Made by a program: the position numbers and the translations under genes. The notes below the pieces were generated by a model. It had not been told where the DNA came from. It saw nothing but the letters and a program-made list of their open reading frames with translations, and did not search any database. Positions 33,568 to 40,982 of a stretch of DNA of 59,719 nt are shown piece after piece (position 1 is the first letter of the stretch; every line of letters starts with the position of its first letter). This DNA comes from CAZOWW01 sp964583765 (GTDB taxonomy: Bacteria; Actinomycetota; Actinomycetes; Actinomycetales; Kineosporiaceae). The DNA is taken from the NCBI GenBank assembly GCA_964583765.1, contig CAZOWW010000016.1:1-59719 (forward strand), given 5' to 3'.

Positions 33568-35010
33568 ATGTCCGTCGCCGACCTGCCCGGTCCCCGCCCC
33601 GCGGCCGATCGCCTCACCCACAGCTGGTCGGGGACCCGGCCGACGGGGACACAGGGGGCCGGGGGTTCTCCGGCGGACGTGCGCGGCGGCGACCTGATCT
33701 ACCCGGGTCGCACCAGCCTGCCCGCCGGCGGGAACGGGGAGGGTCCGCCCGTCGAGCAGGTCGACGGCCAACACCTGCGGGTGGGGGACCGGTGGCTGGT
33801 GGACTTCGAGGGCGGCGGGCACCTCGGGCTGGACGCCGACCCGGAGCTCCTCGAAGCCGTGCTGCGGGCGTCCCGGGACTGGGGGCTGACCACCCGGCGG
33901 GCGCCGCTGAGCGCTCCCGGCCGGCTCCACCGGGACGTCGAGGAGCGCCTGGCCGCGGTGTTGCGGATGCCCTCGGTGATGGTCGTGCCGAGCATCGCCG
34001 AGCTGCACCTGGCGGCGGTGCCCGCGATCGTGGGCCAGGGTTGGGTGTTCGTGGACGACCAGGTGCACCGCACCCTCTACGAGGCGGCGCAGATCTCCCG
34101 GGCCGCGGGCGCGACCCTGCGCCGGTTCCGCACCGGGGACCTGCACACCCTGGACCGGCTGCTGCGGAGCGCCACCGCCCATGCACCCCGGTTGATCTGC
34201 ACGGCCGGGGTCGACGGGGTCACCGGCGAGGTCCCCGACCTGTCCGGGCTGGTGCACCTGGCCCGGGAGCACGGAGCCCTGCTCTACGTGGACGATCCCC
34301 ACGGGTTCGGTCTCGTCGGGGACCGCCTGCCCGGGGACTGGCTGCCGTACGGGCGCTCCGGCAACGGGTTGGTCCGGCATCTGGGGCTGGACTACGAGGG
34401 CCTGCTGCTCGCGGGCGAGTTCTCCCCGTCCTTCGCGACCTCCCTGGCCTTCCTGGCCGCCCCTGCCCGTCTGCGGGACCACCTGGAGATCGCGGCCGGT
34501 CCCTCACTGAGTCGTATCCGACTGTCGACGCCGGCCCTGGCGGCCGCACAGGCCGGGATGGAGATCAACACGCGACGCGGCGACGCCATTCGCGAGAGGC
34601 TCTACCGCTCGACGGTGCGGGTGCTGGAGGTGGGGCACGAGGCAGGCCTCGTTCGGGCCGGGGCGTCCGGGCTGCCCCTGGTGCACATCCCCTTGCCCGA
34701 TGACCACACCGCGGGGGCCACGGAGGCGGCCACGAGCAGCGCCGCACAGGTGGCGGCCCTGGCCCGGCTCGGTGCGGTCGACCTGGCGAGCGCGGCCCAG
34801 CTCTGCGCCATGGTGGACCACCTGCGGAAGGCGGGGATCCGCGTGGGACTCACGGCGTATCCGGCGCCGCCCCTCCACGAGGCGGGACTGCGGATAAGGA
34901 TCACCGCGTCACACACCGAGGAGGACCTGGAACTCCTCTGCTCGGCGTTGGCCGGGCTCGCCGAGCGCCTTCCGACCCGCCCCGTGCGGGTCGGTGCCGC
35001 CCTCGGCTGA
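33568..35010 (+). CDS. AONS-like (alpha-oxoamine synthase fold) protein lacking the PLP lysine
   Basis: A 480-residue protein of PLP fold type I. The order of blocks is that of 8-amino-7-oxononanoate synthase/BioF: VDFEGGGHLGLDADPELLEA, DDQVHRTLYEAAQISRAAGA (with the cofactor-stacking histidine), GVDGVTGEVPDLSGL, then LLYVDDPHGFGLVGD (the aspartate and histidine that hold PLP). Where these enzymes have a GTFSKALG-like block with the Schiff-base lysine, this protein reads AGEFSPSF at about 282-289. The only lysine in the whole sequence is in HLRKAGIRV near the C-terminus, the wrong place. It is therefore probably not an ordinary PLP enzyme; a regulatory or scaffold role like the lysine-less LCB1 subunit of serine palmitoyltransferase is possible. 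GAGAGAGG precedes the ATG. Confidence 0.75.
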   Translation: MSVADLPGPRPAADRLTHSWSGTRPTGTQGAGGSPADVRGGDLIYPGRTSLPAGGNGEGPPVEQVDGQHLRVGDRWLVDFEGGGHLGLDADPELLEAVLRASRDWGLTTRRAPLSAPGRLHRDVEERLAAVLRMPSVMVVPSIAELHLAAVPAIVGQGWVFVDDQVHRTLYEAAQISRAAGATLRRFRTGDLHTLDRLLRSATAHAPRLICTAGVDGVTGEVPDLSGLVHLAREHGALLYVDDPHGFGLVGDRLPGDWLPYGRSGNGLVRHLGLDYEGLLLAGEFSPSFATSLAFLAAPARLRDHLEIAAGPSLSRIRLSTPALAAAQAGMEINTRRGDAIRERLYRSTVRVLEVGHEAGLVRAGASGLPLVHIPLPDDHTAGATEAATSSAAQVAALARLGAVDLASAAQLCAMVDHLRKAGIRVGLTAYPAPPLHEAGLRIRITASHTEEDLELLCSALAGLAERLPTRPVRVGAALG

Positions 35011-35094
35011 GCAGTCTCCCGATCCGGTCGGCCCCCGGGGCAGCGTGGCCTTCCGTGCAGGTGATGTCTCACCGGGCCCAGTGCGCGCGATGCC

Positions 35095-36744
35095 TCATGC
35101 GGTCCAGCGCACGCGATGCATCAGCACCATCGACCAGCCGTGACTGCTCTGTATCTCGTCGATGGTGAAGTCGGCCAGACCCTTCATGGAGAGGACCAGC
35201 TTCTTGAGGTCCTCGGCCCCGGCGAACATCAGCACGGCCAGTTGGTCGTAGGGACGCAGAGCCGCGACCGCCTTGGCCCCGGAACGCGGGGCTCGCATCA
35301 CCCGTCCGGAACGGTCTGGGCTCTGGTACAGGGGCATCCGGTTCGCGAGATCGGGCGCGTCGGCGCGGATGTTGAGTTCGGACACCGTCCCGGGGGTGAA
35401 GACCGCGACACCGCGGTCCGCGGGCAGGCGTAGTTCGGTCAACAACGCGCTGGGATCGCCCTGGCCGTGCCCGGCCTTGGTGCGTTCGAGGACCTGATCG
35501 GACCAGCCGAGCTGAGCGATCACCAGGACGGCCGTCACGATGCTCACCGCCGTCCAGACCAGGCCGACCGAGCGGAACGGTCGTCGCGTGGCGCTCGATC
35601 GTCCGGTCCCGGATCCGGTGCCCGCGGCCTCGGTGTCGGCGTCCTGCGGCGCGGTGCGCTGTCGTGGGACGGACAACGGAGGGCACAGGGGCCGGGTGAG
35701 GAAGGAGAGGCACCAGGCGATGGCGAGGATGCCCTCACCGGCCACGATCGCCCATCCCGGGAGCGAGACGAGCATGTACCGCGCGACCAGGGTCTTCTGG
35801 CCGGCGGCGGCCGTGATCGCGACGATCACGGGGGTCGACAACCCCCAGCCCAGGGCGTACAGGAGCAGGTGGCGCCGGACGGCGTCCTTGGTGCACAGCG
35901 TCCGCACCACACCGAGCGCGGCGAGGACGAGCACGAGCTCCAGGATGGCGTCGGACCCGAAGACCTCGGTGAAGGTCAGCCACAGGTGGGGCCAGCTCAT
36001 CGTCCGGGGGTGCGCGACACCATGGGCCTTCTCGTTGATGAACCAGAACGCGGGCGAGGCCAGCAGCAGAGGAACGCCGGCCCAGCCCAGGACACGCAGG
36101 CGGATCCGCCGCCCGAAGGGCAGCATCGCGGCCAGCTGGACGGCGACCACGGCGAGAGCGAGCAGGTGCAGCAGCGGCAGCACCATCACCGTGACCCCGT
36201 ACGCCATCCGGGTGGGGATCCCGCCGTCGTGGCAGGTGCGCCACCAGAGGACCGTGCAGGCGACCCCGAGGGCCATGACCGCGGCATACGGTCTGGCCTC
36301 CTGCGCGAACCGGGAGAACGTGGGGAGCGCGAGGAGCAGTGCGCCCGCCGCGACGCCCACCGGCAGGGAGAAGTGGCGGCCGACCCACGCGGTGAGGAGG
36401 GTGACCGTCACGACGGCGGCGATCGCCGAGGGGATCCGGAGCCAGAAGATGCTGGAGGAGAAGGCGGCCCAGGGCTTGAGCATCGTGTAGTAGAGCCCGA
36501 GGGGTGCGTCGAAATGCAGGATGAACCGGCCCAGATCGGGCCAGCTGCGTCGCACCGCGAGGACCGTGACGGACTCGTCGATCCAGGGTGCAGGACGACC
36601 CAGGCCGATCGCGCAGATGAGCGTTGCGGCGGCGCCGAGGAGAAGGCTCCAACCGGTCGGGCCGGAGATCCGGCGCACGCTGCGGGCCTGTGCCTCGGGA
36701 GGGGGTTGGGGTGGGGCGGCCATCACCGGGGGGGAGAAAGTCAT
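35095..36744 (-). CDS. Polytopic glycosyltransferase (GT39/mannosyltransferase-like)
   Basis: About 549 residues with around ten membrane helices. The first outer loop has the acidic pair of GT-C enzymes, PAPWIDESVTVLAVRRSW, followed by HFDAPLGLYYTMLKPW and the next helix WLRIPSAIAAVVTVTLL; RFAQEARPYAAVMAL is also typical of this fold. A soluble region of about 140 residues (after TRPLCPPLSV) is at the C-terminus and includes SDQVLERTKAGHGQGDPSALL. Such enzymes use polyprenyl-phosphate sugars to glycosylate envelope lipids or proteins outside the membrane. GGAGAGACC precedes the ATG at 36744, which also removes an unlikely Arg-rich 20-residue extension. Donor and acceptor are unknown. Confidence 0.78.
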   Translation of the reverse strand: MTFSPPVMAAPPQPPPEAQARSVRRISGPTGWSLLLGAAATLICAIGLGRPAPWIDESVTVLAVRRSWPDLGRFILHFDAPLGLYYTMLKPWAAFSSSIFWLRIPSAIAAVVTVTLLTAWVGRHFSLPVGVAAGALLLALPTFSRFAQEARPYAAVMALGVACTVLWWRTCHDGGIPTRMAYGVTVMVLPLLHLLALAVVAVQLAAMLPFGRRIRLRVLGWAGVPLLLASPAFWFINEKAHGVAHPRTMSWPHLWLTFTEVFGSDAILELVLVLAALGVVRTLCTKDAVRRHLLLYALGWGLSTPVIVAITAAAGQKTLVARYMLVSLPGWAIVAGEGILAIAWCLSFLTRPLCPPLSVPRQRTAPQDADTEAAGTGSGTGRSSATRRPFRSVGLVWTAVSIVTAVLVIAQLGWSDQVLERTKAGHGQGDPSALLTELRLPADRGVAVFTPGTVSELNIRADAPDLANRMPLYQSPDRSGRVMRAPRSGAKAVAALRPYDQLAVLMFAGAEDLKKLVLSMKGLADFTIDEIQSSHGWSMVLMHRVRWTA

Positions 36745-36918
36745 CGCAGGTCTCTCCGGCCCCTCGCCCTGCCTCGGCCGTCGGGCCCGGAGTGTCCGGG
36801 ACATCCCGCCCGCGGCGGTGGTGACGGTGATGGTCGAGTCGGGTCTGGGCGCTGTCGGGAATGCTACCGGCGCCCATTGTAGGCGTGATTCCCCGGATTA
36901 CTGACCGGTACCCGGCAA

Positions 36919-36949
36919 CCGGCCTCCACGCAAGGTGCGTGGAGGCCGG
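36919..36949 (-). terminator. Perfect 14-bp hairpin after the lysine-rich gene
   Basis: CCGGCCTCCACGCA (36919-36932) pairs perfectly with TGCGTGGAGGCCGG (36936-36949), loop of 3, about 35 bases after the minus-strand stop. Confidence 0.75.
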
Positions 36950-36983
36950 CCGTGCTGGATCCGTGCTGCTCAGCACGCCATTC

Positions 36984-37790
36984 TCAGTGCGGGATGATCA
37001 CCGTCACAGAGGTCCTCGGGTGGGCGAGGTTCCAGGCTCGCGCGGTGGCGCGCAGGGCGTCCACCCGGGCAGCGGCGGCGTTGGCGATGGCCGCCCGGGC
37101 CGAGGGGTTGTCGGTGCGCGCGATCTGCGCGGCGGCCTGGGACTCGATGGCGGTGACCTGCTGGGCCACGCGAGCAGGGGAGTACAGCGAGCTGTACACC
37201 GCCTTGAAGAACACCGAGGCGGCCTTACCGGCGTGCTTGCCCCGCAGGGTGCAGAAGCCGGAGTTCACCGCCATCCCGCTCGGGCAGGTGTCCCGCACGG
37301 CGGTGAGTCCCCAAGCGCGCAGGAGCGGCGCCCACCGCGCGTGGGCCGCGAGCATCGACTGGGGCACGAGGTACCCGGCGGTGTTCTGGCAGGTCCCGGT
37401 CCTCGTCGAGGGGGTGCAGGGGCGGGCAGCCGTCGACCGCGAGGCGATGGTGCCCTTGGGGTGCGGCACGGCGAGCGCCGGGTTGACGGCGGGCTTGGGC
37501 TTCTTCTTGATGACGTGCTTCTTCTTGACGACCTTCTTCTTCGCGACCTTTTTCTTGACGACCTTTTTCTTGGCGGCAGCCTTTTTCTTGGCCTTCTTCT
37601 TCGTCTTTTTCTTGGCCTTCTTCTTCGCGGTCGTGACCGTCGTGGTCTTCGCTGCCACCTGCACGGTGGAGTGCGAGGCGGGGCCGGCCAGGGCCTCGGC
37701 TCCGGTGCTGGCGAATGCGGCGGCCGCGACGGCCAGCACCATGCCGAGCACCATGAACCATCGAATGCGGGTCATCCTGGGCGCAGCCAT
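36984..37790 (-). CDS. Secreted lysine-rich protein of unknown function
   Basis: About 268 residues. The ATG at 37790 is chosen because GGAGGAG ends 6 bases upstream. A signal peptide (IRWFMVLGMVLAVAAAAFAS) is followed by a tract of about 55 residues in which KKK or KKKK recurs every four to six residues, separated by Ala, Val or Thr, ending KKKPKPAVNPALAV. The remaining 165 residues form a compact domain with four cysteines (ARPCTPSTRTGTCQN, VRDTCPSGMAVNSGFCTLRG) and a C-terminal helical part (ARVAQQVTAIESQAAAQIAR). Lysine is otherwise rare in this genome, and the AAG-rich tract stands out. The domain is unknown to me. The tract could hold the protein to DNA, teichoic-type polymers or other polyanions in the wall. 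Confidence 0.75.
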   Translation of the reverse strand: MAAPRMTRIRWFMVLGMVLAVAAAAFASTGAEALAGPASHSTVQVAAKTTTVTTAKKKAKKKTKKKAKKKAAAKKKVVKKKVAKKKVVKKKHVIKKKPKPAVNPALAVPHPKGTIASRSTAARPCTPSTRTGTCQNTAGYLVPQSMLAAHARWAPLLRAWGLTAVRDTCPSGMAVNSGFCTLRGKHAGKAASVFFKAVYSSLYSPARVAQQVTAIESQAAAQIARTDNPSARAAIANAAAARVDALRATARAWNLAHPRTSVTVIIPH

Positions 37791-38002
37791 GCGCATCTCC
37801 TCCATGAGAACGGGTGGGCGGCGGCTCTCCTGCCTCTCCTGTCGTCCACAGGCGGCGAGAGCTGATCCAGGAACAGGCAACCTCACCCGCTCAGCCGTGC
37901 TGCTCCGCCGAGAGGAAGGCGGAGCGTGGGGCCGGACCGCCCGGGGGGCTGCCGAGGGGCCCCGGACGCCGGGAAGGTCGCCCGGTCGGAGTACCGGAAC
38001 CG

Positions 38003-38875
38003 TCAGGCGTGGGTGCCCTCGGTGACCGTGGCCTCCGCTTCCGGGTCATGGGAGATCCGCGTGCGCAGCCCGCGGTCGGCGAGATCCGCCGCCACGTAGG
38101 GCGCCTGGTCCCGACTCGTCTCGATCAGCAGCGTGCCGTGCGGGGCGAGCCAGTCGGACACCTGGGCGAGGATGCGCCGCACCACCTCGAGACCGTCGGG
38201 GCCGCCGTCGAGAGCCAGGGGGGCCTCGTGCAACCGGGCCTCGCGCGGTAGCAACGCCAGCTCACGGGTGGGCACGTAGGGCGCATTGGCCAGGATCAGG
38301 TCCGTCCGGCCCCGCAGGTTCTCGGGCAGCGGGTCGAACAGGTCGCCCAGGTAGGCATGACCCCCGACCTCTGCCAGGTTGTCGCGGGCGCAGCGCACCG
38401 CCGCCGGGTCGAGGTCCACCGCATGGATCCGTGCGTCGGGCCGGGCCGTGGCCACGGCCAGGGCGAGCGCCCCCGTGCCGCAGCACAGGTCGAGCACGAT
38501 CGGTCCGGGACCCCCCACCGGTCGGCGCCGGATCGCCCAGTTCCGGATCGCCCAGTTCTGGCTCCTCCTGGTCGGGAGAGTGCGCCCGGGAGCCGTGGAC
38601 CTGCCGTCCAACCAGGCCAGAGCCTGGTCCACGAGGAACTCCGAGCGCCACCGAGGGACGAACACCCCGGGGGTCGTGCGTACGCGCAGTCCGTGGAACT
38701 CGGCCCAGCCCAGCACATGTTCCAGGGGTTCGCCCTGGAGCCGACGCCGCACGAGGTGCTCCCGTGCGTCGGGTGGAAGGGCGACCTGCAGGAGCAGCCT
38801 GGCCTCGTCCTCCGCGCGCACGCATCCTGCGGCACGCAGGCGTGCGGTGAGTTCGGTCGCCTCGACGGTGTCCAC
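38003..38875 (-). CDS. PrmC/HemK-related protein-glutamine methyltransferase-like protein
   Basis: About 290 residues. The N-terminal helical part resembles PrmC (LRAAGCVRAEDEARLLLQVA, GEPLEHVLGWAEFHGLRV). The Rossmann part has VLDLCCGTGALALAVA for SAM, VDLDPAAVRCARDNL, and LILANAPYVPT where true PrmC has NPPY. This NAPY form is characteristic of a PrmC-related actinobacterial family (TIGR03704 as I recall) whose substrate is not known, so it is probably not the release-factor methylase. The GTG at 38875 is a guess; the frame is open further upstream. A 15-base direct repeat doubles NWAIR in a loop (38526-38555). Confidence 0.78.
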   Translation of the reverse strand: MDTVEATELTARLRAAGCVRAEDEARLLLQVALPPDAREHLVRRRLQGEPLEHVLGWAEFHGLRVRTTPGVFVPRWRSEFLVDQALAWLDGRSTAPGRTLPTRRSQNWAIRNWAIRRRPVGGPGPIVLDLCCGTGALALAVATARPDARIHAVDLDPAAVRCARDNLAEVGGHAYLGDLFDPLPENLRGRTDLILANAPYVPTRELALLPREARLHEAPLALDGGPDGLEVVRRILAQVSDWLAPHGTLLIETSRDQAPYVAADLADRGLRTRISHDPEAEATVTEGTHA

Positions 38876-38987
38876 CTCCTCGCCGTCGCGCAGGCTCTCC
38901 AGGGTGACACCGCAGGCTCCGGGGCGACACCGGTGGACGGCTCCTCGGCGCCGTGGGTCCGCGACCGGGGCGTCCGTGGGTCCGTGT

Positions 38988-39056
38988 CGGGGACGACTGC
39001 GGGCCCTCGACGGGGACGACTGCGGGTCCTCGACGGGGACGACTGCGGGTCCTCGA
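38988..39056. repeat. Three 23-bp tandem repeats upstream of the methyltransferase
   Basis: A 23-base unit beginning CGGGGACGACTGCGGG occurs three times (38988-39010, 39011-39033, 39034-39056), the first with one changed base. It lies 113-181 bases before the proposed start of the minus-strand methyltransferase gene. Confidence 0.88.
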
Positions 39057-39124
39057 CGAGAGGTGCCGGCGGGGTTGTGACAACATGCGGGGTACGTGCC
39101 GATCCCCCGTGTGGGCACGTGATC

Positions 39125-39158
39125 GAGGCCCCGGGCGCCCCCCGTCGCTCGGGGCCTC
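39125..39158 (-). terminator. Hairpin downstream of the arabinanase
   Basis: GAGGCCCCG (39125-39133) pairs with CGGGGCCTC (39150-39158), 75 bases after the minus-strand stop of the GH43 gene. Confidence 0.5.
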
Positions 39159-39232
39159 TCACTTGGCTCGGGTCCGTCAGCGCCGCCCGGTGCCGATGCG
39201 CGGCTGGTCCTCAGCAGACGTACGACCACTTC

Positions 39233-40777
39233 TCAGTAGACGTACGGCCACCCGGCCGAGTCGTAGCCGATCAGGTTGATCCCCAGGAGCGGGTTCCCGT
39301 TGTCCGCGTAGTAGTGATAGACGAGGACATCCGAGTCGCTGTCCGCGAGGACGCTCTGCCCGCCCGGCCCGTGGACGCTGCCGTGTCCCGCGAGCACCTG
39401 GGTGCCGCCGCCCGACGTCAGCGCCGTGCCGTTGCGGTCCGTGTAGGGGCCGGTGGCGGAGGTGGAGCGACCCACCATGATCCGGTAGGTGCTGGATGCG
39501 CCCTGGCAGCACAGATCCCAGGACGTGTAGAGGTAGTAGTAGCCGCCGTGGTGGAAGACGAAACCGGCTTCGATCGCGCCGCCGGCGGTCGACCTGGCGG
39601 CCACGGACCGCACAGTCGTGTCGGACGTCGAGCGCAGGCCCGTGTTCGGGTCGAGTGCCACCGTCTTGATCCCGGACCAGAAGGAGCCCAGGGTGAGCCA
39701 CCAGCGGCCCGCGTCGTCCACGACGAGGTTGGGGTCGATCGCGTTGTAGTTGTCGGAGCTCTTGGTGGAGATCACCAGCCCTTGGTTCGACCAGGAGCCG
39801 GAGGCGGCGGTGCTGCTGGTGGCAAGGAAGATCGCCGAGGTGTTCGAGCCAAACGACGACGCCGCGTAGTACAGGTAGTACTTACCGTTGTGGTATGAGA
39901 TGTCCGGCGCCCACAGGCTTGCGCTCCCGCCGGTGTACGCGGTGGTCCAGGACGCGCCGGACGGCCAGACCGTGCCCGCGCCGCGCCAGGCGGTCCGGTC
40001 GGTGGACGTCGTGATGGGCAGGCCGTTGCCCGTGCCGATCATGACGTACGTGCCGCTCGGGGTCTTCACGATGCCCGGGTCGTGCACGCCCGTGGAGCCG
40101 GTGACCACCCCGGGGCCGGGGTAGCTCGCGGGCGGGGTTCCCGCGGTGGTCGTGCTGGTGCGCGTGGTCGTGGTCGTGGAGCGCGTGGTCGTGCTGGCGC
40201 GGGTGGCCGTGGTCGTGGTCGTGGAGCGTGTGGTCGTGCCGGTCGTGCTCGTGGTGGCCGGCGGGGTGGTGGTGCCGGTCGCGCCGGAGCAGGCCGTGCC
40301 GTCGAGGGCGAAGCTGCCGGGGGTCCCGGGCGTTCCGGCGGCGGCCCCCTGGAAGCCGAAGGAGACGCTCGCGCCGGTGCCGAGGCTCCCGTTCCAGCTC
40401 GCGGAGGCCGCCGTCACGGCGGAGCCGGACTGGGTGACGGTGGCGTTCCAGGCGGAGGTGACCGTCTCCCCGTTCGTGAAGGTCCAGCCCAGGTTCCAGG
40501 ACGTGCGGGCGTCACCGAGGTTGGTCAGGTTCACCGAGGCGACGAAGCCGCCGGACCACTGCGAGGTCACCGAGTAGTCCACGCGGCACGCGACGGCCGC
40601 GACCGCGGAGCCGGGGGTCACGGCCACCGCGGACGCCGCCAGGACGAGCGGGACGGCCAGTGCGGTGGTGAGGCCCGGGGCAGGCCGCCAGGGCCGCGTG
40701 ACCGGAGGGCGCAGGACGGACCGCCGGGGACATGCGGCTGGTGAGCGGCGGGAGAACGGTCGGCGGGGGTGGAGCAT
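39233..40777 (-). CDS. Secreted CBM2-GH43 arabinan endo-1,5-alpha-L-arabinanase
   Basis: A 514-residue exported enzyme. A long twin-arginine-like basic N-terminus and hydrophobic segment (ALAVPLVLAASAVAV) lead into an N-terminal CBM2 (about 60-165: CRVDYSVTSQWSGGFVASV, FGFQG). A Thr/Arg linker follows, and then a five-bladed GH43 propeller. The catalytic trio is visible: base aspartate in GVHDPGIVKT, pKa-modulating aspartate in NAIDPNLVVDDAGRW and acid glutamate in GGAIEAGFVFHHGGYYYLY. The set GSFWSGIKTVAL and DLCCQGASSTYRI is typical of endo-arabinanases that cut pectic arabinan. Unlike the other CBM2 enzymes in the window the module is N-terminal. GGAG precedes the ATG. It follows the GH36 gene on the same strand by 205 bases. 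Confidence 0.92.
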   Translation of the reverse strand: MLHPRRPFSRRSPAACPRRSVLRPPVTRPWRPAPGLTTALAVPLVLAASAVAVTPGSAVAAVACRVDYSVTSQWSGGFVASVNLTNLGDARTSWNLGWTFTNGETVTSAWNATVTQSGSAVTAASASWNGSLGTGASVSFGFQGAAAGTPGTPGSFALDGTACSGATGTTTPPATTSTTGTTTRSTTTTTATRASTTTRSTTTTTRTSTTTAGTPPASYPGPGVVTGSTGVHDPGIVKTPSGTYVMIGTGNGLPITTSTDRTAWRGAGTVWPSGASWTTAYTGGSASLWAPDISYHNGKYYLYYAASSFGSNTSAIFLATSSTAASGSWSNQGLVISTKSSDNYNAIDPNLVVDDAGRWWLTLGSFWSGIKTVALDPNTGLRSTSDTTVRSVAARSTAGGAIEAGFVFHHGGYYYLYTSWDLCCQGASSTYRIMVGRSTSATGPYTDRNGTALTSGGGTQVLAGHGSVHGPGGQSVLADSDSDVLVYHYYADNGNPLLGINLIGYDSAGWPYVY

Positions 40778-40982
40778 GTCGGGTCTCCGATCCTCGGAGT
40801 GAGCGTGTGGGACGGGGGCGACGCTGCTGCCGGGCGCCGGAGCTTCTCCGTCGGAGACGGTGACGGATGTCCGGCGATAACGGCAAGAGGGATCTCAATT
40901 CAGTAACGAGATCGCCCGGCCCCGCCGTCCGGAGCACGGTTCTGCTCGGACCCCGGCGTCCAGCGCCCGGATCCGCTCGGCC

